A stretch of 64,000 nucleotides of DNA. It comes from Nocardia cerradoensis NBRC 101014. Its GTDB lineage: Bacteria > Actinomycetota > Actinomycetes > Mycobacteriales > Mycobacteriaceae. The notes beneath the pieces are model-generated. The model worked only from the letters and a program-made list of their open reading frames with translations. It was not told the origin of the DNA and did not search any database. The number at the start of each line of letters is the position of its first letter. Positions within the stretch are counted from its first letter, which is position 1. The position numbers and the translations under genes were made by a program. Of the stretch, positions 32,500-41,244 are shown piece by piece. The stretch is from positions 53,553 to 117,552 of the forward strand of contig NZ_BAFW01000240.1 in the NCBI RefSeq assembly GCF_000308535.1. Direction: 5' to 3'.

Positions 32500-33180
32500 T
32501 TACTTCTTGGCCGGAGTGGTCTTCTTCGCGGCGGTGGTCGTGGCGGGCTTGGCCGGTGCCTTCTTGGCGGGAGCCTTCTTCGCCGGGGCCTTCTTCGCCG
32601 GGGCGGGCTCCTCCGCGGCGGCCTCGGTGGTCACCGCGACGACCTCGGCGTCGACGACCGCGGCGGCCTCCTCGGCCTCCTCGGCCGCTTTGCCCAGAAA
32701 CCCGCGGGCCTGATCGGACACCTTGGTCAGCACGTCCTCGGCGCGAGTGACGACATCGGTGTAGATGCCCTCGACCTTGTCGAACCGCTCGTCGAAGCCG
32801 GGGTTGGAACGCAGCCGGTCGACGGTCTCCTCACCGCGCACGGCCAGATCCGAGTACAGATCCACCAGCTGGCGGTAGTACTGGTCGACCAGCTTGCGCA
32901 GCTCCTCCGGGGTGAACTTCTCGCGCAGTTCGGCGAGGTCGTCCGGCAGCTCGGAGGGCAGTCCGGTCAGGCGACCGCGCAGCGTCTCGATCTGGTCCTG
33001 CACATCGGCGGGCAGATTCGACAGGCGCTCGCGAGCCTCCTCGACGCGGGCGTTCACATCGACGGTGGCGGCGCGGTCGCGGACACGGTCGACGATGTCG
33101 TTGACCGCTGCGTAGAGCGCGTCACCGGCTCCGACGGTCGCGTAGATCGGCTTGGTGACAGTGACGTTGGGCTGGGTCAT
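32500..33180 (-). CDS. hbhA: Heparin-binding hemagglutinin
   Basis: 226 residues. A long heptad-rich coiled-coil (about residues 15-160, e.g. VEEARERLSNLPADVQDQIE) leads to a Lys/Ala/Pro tail with repeated APAKK units (three consecutive KAPAK steps), the hallmark of HbhA and its heparin-binding region. Surface adhesin in mycobacteria, also linked to lipid inclusions. The ATG overlaps the Xre regulator stop (ATGA), so it is translated from the same mRNA. AGGAG lies about 11 nt upstream. Confidence 0.93.
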   Translation of the reverse strand: MTQPNVTVTKPIYATVGAGDALYAAVNDIVDRVRDRAATVDVNARVEEARERLSNLPADVQDQIETLRGRLTGLPSELPDDLAELREKFTPEELRKLVDQYYRQLVDLYSDLAVRGEETVDRLRSNPGFDERFDKVEGIYTDVVTRAEDVLTKVSDQARGFLGKAAEEAEEAAAVVDAEVVAVTTEAAAEEPAPAKKAPAKKAPAKKAPAKPATTTAAKKTTPAKK

Positions 33181-33794
33181 GGTTGTTCGTTCTCCTGGCG
33201 TGGCGAGATTTCGGTAGTACTGCCATCGGTGGCATGGTGCGGAACCTCGTTGTCCCTTGGGCTTTCGGGTGCACCGCCCCTCGGGCTCTCGGGCACACCG
33301 CCCCTGCTCCCCCCTGGAACGCCCCCCTCGGATTCCCCCTGAACGGATTCCGAGACGTTCCCTCCGTTGTCGTTCCCACCGTTTTCGCGGCGGAACGACT
33401 CATAGATGTCCAGGAGCACCTGCTTCTGCCGCTCCGTGATGTCGGTATCGGCCAGCAGTGCGTCCCGCACCGGGCTGTGCTCCCTCTGTTCGAGGTAGCC
33501 GGCCCGGACGTACAAGACCTCCGAAGACACGCGCAGACCCTTGGCGATCTGCGTGAGTACCTCGGCGGACGGGTTGCGCAATCCGCGCTCGATCTGACTC
33601 AGGTACGGATTGCTCACCCCCGCCAGCTGTGCGAGCTGACGCAACGAGACCTGAGCGGCCTCCCGCTGCGCCCGGATGAAGCCTCCGATGTCGTGCGCCG
33701 CGTTGGCTACGCGACCCACCCGGTCTCCGGGAACCGCAGACGTCTCTGCGGTTTCCCCCGTGTTCCGATCAGAAACCTCTGGTTCCTGTGCCAT
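33177..33794 (-). CDS. Xre-family transcription regulator (Rv0474-like)
   Basis: 205 residues. The helix-turn-helix is at about residues 35-90 (FIRAQREAAQVSLRQLAQ, LAGVSNPYLSQIERG, VLTQIAKGLRVSSEVLYVRAG). ERQKQVLLDIYESFR follows, then a disordered tail with GGVPESPRGGAPESPRD repeats. It is co-transcribed with hbhA (4-nt overlap) as in mycobacteria. Its promoter contains a nested palindrome closely related to those ahead of two hydrolase genes, so it is the best candidate for the protein that binds all three. ATG 33794 was chosen; GTG 33797 and 33806 are in frame and possible. Confidence 0.9.
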   Translation of the reverse strand: MAQEPEVSDRNTGETAETSAVPGDRVGRVANAAHDIGGFIRAQREAAQVSLRQLAQLAGVSNPYLSQIERGLRNPSAEVLTQIAKGLRVSSEVLYVRAGYLEQREHSPVRDALLADTDITERQKQVLLDIYESFRRENGGNDNGGNVSESVQGESEGGVPGGSRGGVPESPRGGAPESPRDNEVPHHATDGSTTEISPRQENEQP

Positions 33795-33827
33795 CACACT
33801 GCTCACCTTCCGGCGGTTGTACGGTCG

Positions 33828-33872
33828 ATTCTAAATGAGGGTGCTAACTCTTGCAAGCACCCCTGTTAGCAC
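33828..33872 (-). promoter_or_regulatory. Promoter and nested operator of the Xre-hbhA operon
   Basis: Reverse strand: TTGCAA (33851-33856) - 17 nt - TAGAAT (33828-33833). The -35 box is in the centre of nested inverted repeats: GTGCTAAC (33841-33848), GCAAGCAC (33853-33860) and GTTAGCAC (33865-33872), spaced by 4 bp each. Half-sites match palindromes 1 and 2, so autoregulation is likely. Confidence 0.75.
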
Positions 33873-33884
33873 TATTTCGGCAAA

Positions 33885-33906
33885 CTTCCGGCGCGGTTGC
33901 CGGAAG
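33885..33906 (-). terminator. Hairpin downstream of the DUF445 gene
   Basis: CTTCCGGC (33885-33892) and GCCGGAAG (33899-33906), perfect 8-bp stem with 6-nt loop, 5 nt after the DUF445 stop on the reverse strand, followed by TTTG. Confidence 0.6.
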
Positions 33907-33911
33907 GGTTG

Positions 33912-35303
33912 TCAGAAGCCTGGGAACAGTAAATGCGATACGGCGTAAATCGCCAGGCCGGCAAGTGATCCGACCACCGTGCCGTTGATCCGGATGAATT
34001 GCAGATCGCGCCCCGCCTGCAATTCGATCTTGCGACTCGCCTCATCGGCATCCCACCGGGCAACCGTGTCGCTGATCAGGGCCGCGATCTCGGAACCGTA
34101 GTTGGCGACGAGATATCTCACACCGCGTTCCACCCAAGCGTCCACTTGTTTTGTCAGCTCGGGCTCGTCGACCAGACGCTGACCCAACTGCTGCACATTC
34201 TCCGAGATCTTGCGGCGCAAGGTGCTGCCCGGATCGTCGGCCGATTCCAGGATCATCCGTTTGGCCGCGCGCCAGGTCGCGCGCGCCATTCCGGTAATTT
34301 CCTCGCGGCCCATGATCTCGGTCTTCACCCGCTCGGCCTTGGCGATCATCGCCTCGTCGTACTGCAGATCGCGGGCGAAATCCTCGAGAAATCGGTTCGC
34401 CGCCAATCGCACCTCGTGATCGGGTTGCGAGCGAATCTTCCAGGTGAATTCCACCAATTCCCGGTAGATCTTCTCCGACAACAGGATATTGGCGAATTTC
34501 GGTGCCCAGGACGGGGCATCGCGCATGACGATCCGGTCCAGAGTCTCCTGACTCGCCAGGGCCCACTGGTGGGCGCGCTCGGCCAGCAGATCCAGCAGCG
34601 GCTCCTGCCGGTTCTCGGCCAGCAGCTCGGCGAGCACCCGCCCGATCGGCGGCCCCCACTGCGGTTCGGCGATGCGCTTGACGATGGTCTGGTCGATCAC
34701 CTGCTCGACATCGGAGTCGCGCAGCGCGCCGATCACCGCCCGCAGAATGGTCGACGACTCCTCCGACACCCGCGCGGCGTGCCCGGGATCGGCCATCCAC
34801 GTCCCCAGGCGCAACGAGATCTGCGCCGAGTTCACCTTCGTCGCCACGGTGTCGGGCGAGAGGAAATTGGTGCGCACGAAATCGCCCAGGCTGGTGCCGA
34901 GTTGATCTTTCTTCTTGCGGATGATCGCCGTATGCGGAATGGGCAGGCCGAGCGGATGCCGGAACAGCGCGGTGACCGCGAACCAGTCCGCCAGCGCGCC
35001 GACCATGCCGGCCTCCGAGGCCGCGCGCACATAGCCGACCCAGCTGCCGCCGATATCGCGCGAACCGAGCCAGCAACAGACCAGATAGACGACCGTGGCC
35101 GCCGCCAGGAATCCGGTCGCGACCATCTTCATCTTGCGCAGATCGCGTTTCTTCCCGGATTCGTCCATCAGATCGGCGAACGACGACGGTGGTTCCGGCG
35201 CGCCCCGGCTCGCGGGCCGTGTGGCATTTCCCACTCCCGCCCGGGTCTCGGGGTGCGCGTTCGCTTCCGCCAGGACGGGGGCGCTGCCGGCAGATTGCTC
35301 CAT
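33912..35303 (-). CDS. DUF445 (YjiN-type) membrane protein (Rv0473-like)
   Basis: 463 residues. A polar tail of ~55 residues leads to one TM (VATGFLAAATVVYLVCCWLG), EAGMVGALADWFAVTALFRHPLGLPIPHTAII (the DUF445 signature, split here only by eye), a long helical middle, and a C-terminal hydrophobic hairpin (GTVVGSLAGLAIYAVSHLL). Function unknown; thought to be an envelope protein. ATG 35303 has GGGGAT just before it. It is separated from the Xre operon by a terminator-like hairpin. Confidence 0.85.
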   Translation of the reverse strand: MEQSAGSAPVLAEANAHPETRAGVGNATRPASRGAPEPPSSFADLMDESGKKRDLRKMKMVATGFLAAATVVYLVCCWLGSRDIGGSWVGYVRAASEAGMVGALADWFAVTALFRHPLGLPIPHTAIIRKKKDQLGTSLGDFVRTNFLSPDTVATKVNSAQISLRLGTWMADPGHAARVSEESSTILRAVIGALRDSDVEQVIDQTIVKRIAEPQWGPPIGRVLAELLAENRQEPLLDLLAERAHQWALASQETLDRIVMRDAPSWAPKFANILLSEKIYRELVEFTWKIRSQPDHEVRLAANRFLEDFARDLQYDEAMIAKAERVKTEIMGREEITGMARATWRAAKRMILESADDPGSTLRRKISENVQQLGQRLVDEPELTKQVDAWVERGVRYLVANYGSEIAALISDTVARWDADEASRKIELQAGRDLQFIRINGTVVGSLAGLAIYAVSHLLFPGF

Positions 35304-35440
35304 ATCCCCATTCTGGCTGGAATATCGGCGCCGCCGACGTGCGCCCGCTCACCCGGAGCCCGTCCGCGCCTCGGGTGAACGGCCCCGGGCCGAGAGCCGG
35401 CCCACTCGGCGAACCGGGAACATCACCTCCGCGGAGGACT

Positions 35441-35446
35441 TAAGCT
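35441..35446 (+). promoter_or_regulatory. -10 box of TetR gene (Rv0472c-like)
   Basis: TAAGCT at 35441-35446 predicts a start near 35453 and a ~33-nt leader with AGGAG at 35471-35475. Confidence 0.4.
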
Positions 35447-35486
35447 GGTGGTGCCCATATCCCCGGATCCAGGAGTCCCCTCGAGC

Positions 35487-36209
35487 ATGACCACACATCG
35501 TGCCGCGAGCGCTGCCGTCGACACCCCTGCGGTGCGCCCCGGCCGGGTGGACGGTCGCAAGCGACGCTGGCATCAGCACAAGATCGACCGCCGGGAAGAA
35601 CTCGTCGACGGCACCCTCGCCGCTATCCGCAACCGCGGCGGCGATGTCGGGATGGACGAGATCGCCGCGGAGATCGGCGTATCCAAAACCGTCCTGTACC
35701 GCTACTTCTCGGACAAGTCCGATCTGACCCGCGCCACCATGGAGCGGTTCATCGAGACCACACTCATGCCGCGGATCTACGAGGCGATCAGCGACGACGC
35801 CGACGAATATCAGCTCGTCCGCAACACTCTCGCCGCCTATGTGCACACCGTCGAGGCGGATATCGACGTGTACCGCTTCATCATGGGCAACGGCTCCACC
35901 ACCGACAAGTCCAGCCTCGCCGACTTCGAGAAGCTGTTCGCCGACGTGGTGTCGGTCGTGGTGCAGACCAAGGCCTTCGATCGCGGCGTCGACACCGAGG
36001 GTGTGCAGCTGTATTCCTATGTCATCGTCGGCGGTGTGCAGCTGGCCACCGACTGGTGGATCAGCAATCGCTCGATGTCGGCCGATCGCATGCTCGACCA
36101 CCTGGCGATGATGGTGTGGAGCGCCATCGAGGGCATGGTCCGCGCGGGTGGTTCGCCGGAGAAGTTCAACGCCGTGCCGCACGAACTTCCCGAGGCCGAC
36201 CTGGGCTGA
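35487..36209 (+). CDS. TetR-family regulator (Rv0472c-like)
   Basis: 240 residues. The HTH is at about residues 35-80 (REELVDGTLAAIRNRGGDV, MDEIAAEIGVSKTVLYRYFSD). The ligand domain is alpha-helical (LVRNTLAAYVHTVEADIDVY, DWWISNRSMSADRML). In M. tuberculosis the next genes are mycolate-modification enzymes (pcaA, umaA); here they are absent and an ABC1-type gene follows on the same strand. ATG 35487 has AGGAG 11 nt upstream; GTG 35448 would add 13 residues. Confidence 0.85.
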   Translation: MTTHRAASAAVDTPAVRPGRVDGRKRRWHQHKIDRREELVDGTLAAIRNRGGDVGMDEIAAEIGVSKTVLYRYFSDKSDLTRATMERFIETTLMPRIYEAISDDADEYQLVRNTLAAYVHTVEADIDVYRFIMGNGSTTDKSSLADFEKLFADVVSVVVQTKAFDRGVDTEGVQLYSYVIVGGVQLATDWWISNRSMSADRMLDHLAMMVWSAIEGMVRAGGSPEKFNAVPHELPEADLG

Positions 36210-36308
36210 TTCGCCCGCGAAGGAATCCGTGCTCGCCGTCTCTGGGCCGACGGCTCACGCTTGGTTACGCTGAAGACCGGCCAGGCGGGGCATCAACGGA
36301 GGTCATCA

Positions 36309-37751
36309 ATGGCGAAAGAGCTGCCGACGTCGCGGCTGGCGCGGGGGACGAAGCTGGGTGTGGCCGTCGCCGGCAACGTCTTACGTGCGCAGAAGACCCG
36401 CCGTTCCATGCGCGGACGTTCCGAAGCGGTGCGCGAGCGGATGGCCGAGGAGTCGATGATCCGCGCCACCGAGCAGATGGTCATGGTGCTGGGCACCATG
36501 AAGGGCGTGGCAATGAAGCTCGGCCAGATGCTCTCGGTGCTGGATCTGGATCTGGTTCCGCCGGAACATCGCGAACGATTCCAGCGCCGGCTCGCCGTAC
36601 TGCGCGACAGCGCGCCGAAGGTTTCCTTCGACACCATGCGCGGCGTCATCGAGAAGGATTTCGGCCGCACCCTCGAGGAGTTGTTCGCCGAATTCGACGC
36701 CGAACCGATCGCGGCGGCCTCGATCGGCCAGGTCTATCGGGCGCGGCTGCACGACGGTCGCGCGGTCGCGGTGAAGGTGCAGTATCCGGGCATCGACACC
36801 GCCGTGCGCGCCGACCTGAAGAACCTGGCGATGTTCCGCCGCGTCCTGCAGTCGGCGATGCCGTGGGTGACGCCGGCGGTCCTCGACGAACTGCGCCTGA
36901 ACCTCGAGAGCGAACTGGACTACGTGGCCGAGGCGCATACCCAGCGCGAGGTCGCCGCCCTGTTCGCCGACCATCCGTTCATCGTGGTACCGGCGACCAT
37001 GCCCGAACTGTCGAGTACGCACGTGCTGGTCAGCGAATATTTTCCCGGTCGCGGTTTCGAGGAGATCCGGCGGTTGCCGGAGGCCGAACGCGACCGGGTC
37101 GGCGAGATCATCTACCGCTTCTACGTGGGCTCGCTGTTCACCTTCCACGAGTTCTGCGGTGACCCGCATCCGGGCAATCTGCTGCTCGGCGAGGACGGCC
37201 GGGTCGCCTTCCTCGATTTCGGGCTGTTCAACCGGATGGACCCCGAACACGTCCGCTTCGAGGCCACCTGTATTCGCGCGGCGGCCGAGGAACGCGCGGA
37301 AGATCTGCGCCAGTTGATGATCGACCACGGCATCATCGATTCGCCGGAGGAGATCAGCCCCGAGGACTGCCTGGAGTACGTGCTCGCGGCATGTGAGTGG
37401 GCGCTGATCGACCAGGATCTGACCATCACCCCCGAATTGGCCAGCGGCGCCTTCGTGCTGGCGGTCGATCCGCGCGCGAGTGAATACGCCGGGATGAAAC
37501 AGCAGAATCTGCCGCCGGAACATCTGTTCTCGCGGCGTGCGGATTTCCTGACGTTCGGGGTACTCGGCCAGCTGGAGGCGACCGCGAACTGGCATCGCAT
37601 CGCCCGCGAATGGCTCTACGGCGACGAGCCGGTGACCGAGCTCGGTAAGCAGCATCACGCCTGGCTGGCCCGGCGCGGCCTGCCGCGCAAACCGGCGAAG
37701 CGCTCGGCCCCACGCAAGGCCGCCGGCGGAAAACGTACCAGCACAAAGTAA
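36309..37751 (+). CDS. ABC1/UbiB-type atypical kinase (ADCK family)
   Basis: 480 residues. MKLGQMLSV (KxGQ), AAASIGQVYRARL (Ala-rich loop), VAVKVQYPGI (ATP Lys), GDPHPGNLLL (catalytic loop) and VAFLDFGLF (DFG) are all present. UbiB-type proteins support quinone or lipid synthesis; many actinobacterial members are unassigned. The C-terminal ~20 residues are Lys/Ala-rich. GGAGG lies 8 nt before the ATG. It is 99 nt after the TetR gene on the same strand and may be its target. Confidence 0.9.
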   Translation: MAKELPTSRLARGTKLGVAVAGNVLRAQKTRRSMRGRSEAVRERMAEESMIRATEQMVMVLGTMKGVAMKLGQMLSVLDLDLVPPEHRERFQRRLAVLRDSAPKVSFDTMRGVIEKDFGRTLEELFAEFDAEPIAAASIGQVYRARLHDGRAVAVKVQYPGIDTAVRADLKNLAMFRRVLQSAMPWVTPAVLDELRLNLESELDYVAEAHTQREVAALFADHPFIVVPATMPELSSTHVLVSEYFPGRGFEEIRRLPEAERDRVGEIIYRFYVGSLFTFHEFCGDPHPGNLLLGEDGRVAFLDFGLFNRMDPEHVRFEATCIRAAAEERAEDLRQLMIDHGIIDSPEEISPEDCLEYVLAACEWALIDQDLTITPELASGAFVLAVDPRASEYAGMKQQNLPPEHLFSRRADFLTFGVLGQLEATANWHRIAREWLYGDEPVTELGKQHHAWLARRGLPRKPAKRSAPRKAAGGKRTSTK

Positions 37752-37777
37752 TCGGCCACCACGAGAATGGGATGGGC

Positions 37778-39019
37778 ATGACCGACAGGGAATTCGACCT
37801 CGTACTGTTCGGCGCGACGGGGTTCGTCGGCCGGCTGACCGCGCAGTATCTGGCCGAGGCCGCGCCCGAGAACGCGCGCATCGCCCTCGCGGGCCGCTCA
37901 CCGGAGAAGCTCACCGCGGTGCGCGACGAACTCGGCGGCGCCGCGGCGATCTGGCCGCTGCTGGTCGCCGATTCCTCCGATCAGGCGGCGCTGGACGCGC
38001 TGGCCGCGCGGACCAAGGTCGTGGTCACCACCGTGGGCCCGTACCTGCGCTACGGACTGCCGCTGGCCCAGGCCTGCGCGAACGCCGGCACCCATTACGC
38101 GGATCTGACCGGCGAGCCGCTGTTCATCCGCGAATGTATCGATCGGTTCGGTGAGCGGGCCGCCGAAACCGGCGCGAAGATCGTGAATTCCTGTGGCTAC
38201 GACTCGATTCCGTCGGATCTGAGCGTGTATCGGCTCTTCCGGCGCTCCGTCGAGGACAACACCGGTGAACTCACCGACACCACGCTGGTGGCCTGGCTCA
38301 AGGGCGGCGCCAGCGGCGGCACCATCGATTCCGGGCGGGCGATGATGGAGGCCATCGCCACCGATCCGGCCAAGGGTTCGGTGCTCTCGCACCCGTATTC
38401 ACTGAGCCCGGACAAGTCGATGGAACCCGATGTGGGCCGGCAGTCCGACCAGGCTCTCTCGCGCGCCTCGGCCATCGATCCCAGCCTCGACGGCTGGGTC
38501 GCCACCTTCGTGATGGCCGCGCACAACACCAAGGTGGTGCGACGCAGCAACGGCCTGCTGGGCTGGGTGTACGGCAAGAACTTCCGGTACCGCGAGGTGA
38601 TGAGCGCCGGGAGCTCACCGGCGGCGCCGCTGGTCGCCGCCGGAATGGCCGGCGGCATCGTCGCCGGCCTGACCGCCGGTGCGCTGCTCTCCCGTGTGTC
38701 GGCGGGGCGCCGGCTCCTGGACCGGATCCTGCCGAAGCCGGGGACCGGCCCCGGCGAGGAGGCCCGCCGCAGCGGCTGGTTCACCATGAAGACCTTCGCC
38801 GACACCACCTCGGGCGCGCGGTACGTCTGCACCTTCTCCGGGCAGGGCGATCCGGGCTATCAGGCCACCTCGGTGATGCTAGGCGAGGCCGGACTGTGCC
38901 TGGCCTTCGACGAACTACCGGAGCTGGCGGGCATCCTCACCCCCGCCTCCGCGATGGGCGATCCGCTCACCGATCGCCTGCGGCGGGCCGGGCTGACCAT
39001 CGAGGTCGAGCGGGCCTGA
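37778..39019 (+). CDS. Trans-acting enoyl reductase-like, saccharopine dehydrogenase fold
   Basis: 413 residues. FDLVLFGATGFVGRLTAQYL is an N-terminal NADP-binding Rossmann loop; TTVGPYLRYGLPLAQACA, YADLTGEP, IVNSCGYDSIPSDL are typical of the Rv2449c/Rv2953 group (a Rv2953-type enzyme acts as trans enoyl reductase in phthiocerol lipid synthesis). A hydrophobic stretch (VAAGMAGGIVAGLTAGALL) lies near residue 285. Whether it reduces lipid intermediates is an inference. The first ATG at 37772 is 2 codons upstream; both fit. The 3' end overlaps the convergent AurF-like gene by 53 nt. Confidence 0.8.
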   Translation: MTDREFDLVLFGATGFVGRLTAQYLAEAAPENARIALAGRSPEKLTAVRDELGGAAAIWPLLVADSSDQAALDALAARTKVVVTTVGPYLRYGLPLAQACANAGTHYADLTGEPLFIRECIDRFGERAAETGAKIVNSCGYDSIPSDLSVYRLFRRSVEDNTGELTDTTLVAWLKGGASGGTIDSGRAMMEAIATDPAKGSVLSHPYSLSPDKSMEPDVGRQSDQALSRASAIDPSLDGWVATFVMAAHNTKVVRRSNGLLGWVYGKNFRYREVMSAGSSPAAPLVAAGMAGGIVAGLTAGALLSRVSAGRRLLDRILPKPGTGPGEEARRSGWFTMKTFADTTSGARYVCTFSGQGDPGYQATSVMLGEAGLCLAFDELPELAGILTPASAMGDPLTDRLRRAGLTIEVERA

Positions 39020-39989
39020 ACGACGGATTCGCTTGCGGCGCAGGCCCGTTCACAGACCGCCTGCACAGGTCGTCGGGCAGTGAACGGGTCAGCCGCCACA
39101 GCGTGTGCACCGCCGCGCCGTCGAGCATCCCGACCTCGTCGAAATAGCGCAGCATCGGCTCGGACAGGAAGCTCATCGTCCGCCGGTACTGCGGTCCGGT
39201 GAAGGCCGCGGCGAATCCACGCCGGGGGTCGATGCCCACCGCGCGATAGACCTGCGGATTGACGAGCATCGGATACAGCACCAGCGCGAAGTAGGCCAGC
39301 AGCAGTTGATGCGGCAGCCGCTGCCACCGCGAACGCCGGGCCATCCCGCGGGCCAGCGCATCGCGGGCGAAGCCGATGTGCCGCGCCTCCTCCAGTACGT
39401 GAATGCGCATCAACTGCCGCACATGCGGCTGAATCTCGCTGTCGGCCATGGCTTCTCGCTGGCCACGATCGAGAATCTCCTCGATCAGCAGCGTGCCGGC
39501 GTAGACGACCGGGCCGATCGGGAAGTGTTCGGCGACGCGCAACTGCATCCGGTTCAGCGCGACCGGCCGATACGGCGGTATTCCGGTCTTGTCGATGAGC
39601 CGCGCGAACATGATCGAGTGGCGCGCCTCCTCACTCAGTTCGGTGAGCGCGTACATCGCGTGCTGCGAGGTCGGATTGCGCGCGACGATGCGCAGCAGAT
39701 ATTTGCTGAGCAGCCCCTCGGCGACGATCCCGAACGACAGCAGGCTCACCAGTTCGTGTTTGCCGAGTTCGATGCGCTGTTCGGGCGTGAGCCGATCCCA
39801 CAGCGGGGTGCCGTAGAGGGAGATCCGATGTTCGGGCAGCCAGGCCTTGTCCGGCTGCCACGGCTGCTCCCAGTCGATATCGATATCGGCGTCGTAGAAG
39901 TGTTCCGCCGACGAGCGGAGCAGCCGCTGGGCCACGCGCTCGCGCCCGTCGGAAGCGTCCCCCGCGAAATTCTCGGTGTGCTGTGCCAT
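38967..39989 (-). CDS. AurF-type diiron oxygenase
   Basis: 340 residues, mostly helical. Two metal motifs with ExxxxxH spacing are visible: ELSEEARHSIMFARL and VLEEARHIGFARDALARG, and EEILDRGQRE lies between them. This matches the p-aminobenzoate N-oxygenase AurF family of diiron enzymes, found mainly in actinobacteria; substrate unknown. ATG 39989 is chosen (AGGA 11 nt upstream) though the frame is open upstream. The last ~25 codons overlap the convergent reductase gene. Divergent DUF4873 and methyltransferase genes suggest a common pathway. Confidence 0.75.
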   Translation of the reverse strand: MAQHTENFAGDASDGRERVAQRLLRSSAEHFYDADIDIDWEQPWQPDKAWLPEHRISLYGTPLWDRLTPEQRIELGKHELVSLLSFGIVAEGLLSKYLLRIVARNPTSQHAMYALTELSEEARHSIMFARLIDKTGIPPYRPVALNRMQLRVAEHFPIGPVVYAGTLLIEEILDRGQREAMADSEIQPHVRQLMRIHVLEEARHIGFARDALARGMARRSRWQRLPHQLLLAYFALVLYPMLVNPQVYRAVGIDPRRGFAAAFTGPQYRRTMSFLSEPMLRYFDEVGMLDGAAVHTLWRLTRSLPDDLCRRSVNGPAPQANPSFRPARPRWSARPAAGDR

Positions 39990-40079
39990 CGGCTTCACCG
40001 TCCTGCCGCTGGACCGCGGCCCGCGCGTTGTGCTCACCCCGGCGCATTTGCCGACCGATGTGAGCGGTGGCACACTCGA

Positions 40080-40093
40080 TATTACCTATTACT
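40080..40093. promoter_or_regulatory. AT-rich tandem heptamer between AurF and DUF4873 genes
   Basis: TATTACC followed directly by TATTACT (40080-40093). The region is strikingly AT-rich for this chromosome and lies between divergent promoters. Confidence 0.4.
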
Positions 40094-40149
40094 CATTGTC
40101 ACGGCTATAGCGCGGACAGGACGCTCTCGCGCAGCTCAGGAAGGCGATC

Positions 40150-40473
40150 ATGCGGCAACCCGAAGCGGATTACCAGGGGCCGGCCGTCGTCGTGCTCGGC
40201 GATCGGGAATTCGCCGTCCGGGTGCGGCTGCGCGGCCACCGCCAGCCGATCGACGGCATCTACCGCTGGTACGGACGCCTCGATCCGGATGCCGCGCTGG
40301 ATGCGGCGGCCGGCAACCGGAAACAGCGCGTCGAGGTGCGAACCACCGCAAGCACCGCGGCGGCGATCCTGGGTGATCGCGACTTCTGGGGGCGACTGCG
40401 GCTGCTCGGGCACGGCGCACCGCCGTATCGAATCTCGACAGTGGACGACCTCGACGCGAGGATGACCCGGTGA
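40150..40473 (+). CDS. DUF4873 protein
   Basis: 107 residues. GPAVVVLGDREFAVRVRLRG, PIDGIYRWYGRL and GRLRLLGHGAPPYRI are the DUF4873 pattern. DUF4873 domains are often fused to or beside flavin monooxygenases. No TM. AGGAAGG lies 6-8 nt before the ATG. The stop overlaps the next gene (GTGA), so the two are coupled. Confidence 0.8.
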   Translation: MRQPEADYQGPAVVVLGDREFAVRVRLRGHRQPIDGIYRWYGRLDPDAALDAAAGNRKQRVEVRTTASTAAAILGDRDFWGRLRLLGHGAPPYRISTVDDLDARMTR

Positions 40474-41105
40474 ATCTCGCACGCCGCACCATGAACAACC
40501 CGGTCTTCGCCCTGCTCTACGAGCGGGCGTGGCGGCCGACCAGTTTCCTGCTGGCCACCGGGCGGACCATGCACGCCGATCGCCGTGACGCGGTGCGCAC
40601 CCTGGGCCTCGGCGCGGGCGACCGGGTGCTCGACATCGCCTGCGGGCCGGGCAATTTCACCCACTACCTCAGCGAACACATCGGTGACGGCTATGCGGTG
40701 GGCATCGATTTCTCGGTGCCGATGCTGCGGCAGGCCGTCGCCGACAACTCCGGACCGCGAGCCGGCTACGTCCGCGGCGACGCACGCCGGCTTCCGTTCC
40801 CCGACAACAGCTTCGACGCGGTCTGCTGTTTCGGCGCGCTGTATCTGATTCCGGATCCGCTGACCGCCGCCGCCGAGATGATCCGGGTGCTCGCGCCCGG
40901 CGGCCGCATCGCGATCAGCACCAGTCACCGCCCGCAGGGCTGGGTGGGGCAGGTGTCGAGCGCGGTGGGCGGCGCGGGCGGGCTGCGCGTATTCGACCTC
41001 GACACCTTCCCGAAGCTGTTCGCCGAATACGGATTGGTGGATATCGAACAGGAAGTGCACGGCCTGCTGCAGTACGTGAGCGCCCGGGCGGCCGAGGCGG
41101 CGTGA
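40470..41105 (+). CDS. SAM-dependent methyltransferase (UbiE-like)
   Basis: 211 residues. VLDIACGPGNFTHYL is SAM motif I, VGIDFSVPMLRQA motif II, GDARRLPFPDNSFDAVCC motif post-II, and VLAPGGRIAIST motif III. It resembles small-molecule or lipid methyltransferases. Translation is coupled to the DUF4873 gene. Together with the divergent AurF-like oxygenase this could be a small tailoring cluster; the substrate is unknown. Confidence 0.88.
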   Translation: MNLARRTMNNPVFALLYERAWRPTSFLLATGRTMHADRRDAVRTLGLGAGDRVLDIACGPGNFTHYLSEHIGDGYAVGIDFSVPMLRQAVADNSGPRAGYVRGDARRLPFPDNSFDAVCCFGALYLIPDPLTAAAEMIRVLAPGGRIAISTSHRPQGWVGQVSSAVGGAGGLRVFDLDTFPKLFAEYGLVDIEQEVHGLLQYVSARAAEAA

Positions 41106-41244
41106 AACCGGCAGCGCCACAGTAATTTACACATTTTCGTCCCGTATCGATGTGCGGATTCACAATGCGCCGCCGCGCGCCGGGCACCGGCCGCTCCGGT
41201 AAGCTCGCCGAGGGAAACTCTCGGGGCGGAAGGGGATCATCACG

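Noticed and set aside
30961..33342. 793-codon plus-strand open frame
   Set aside because: Antisense to hydrolase B, DUF2516 and hbhA; no domain and crosses two strong hairpins.
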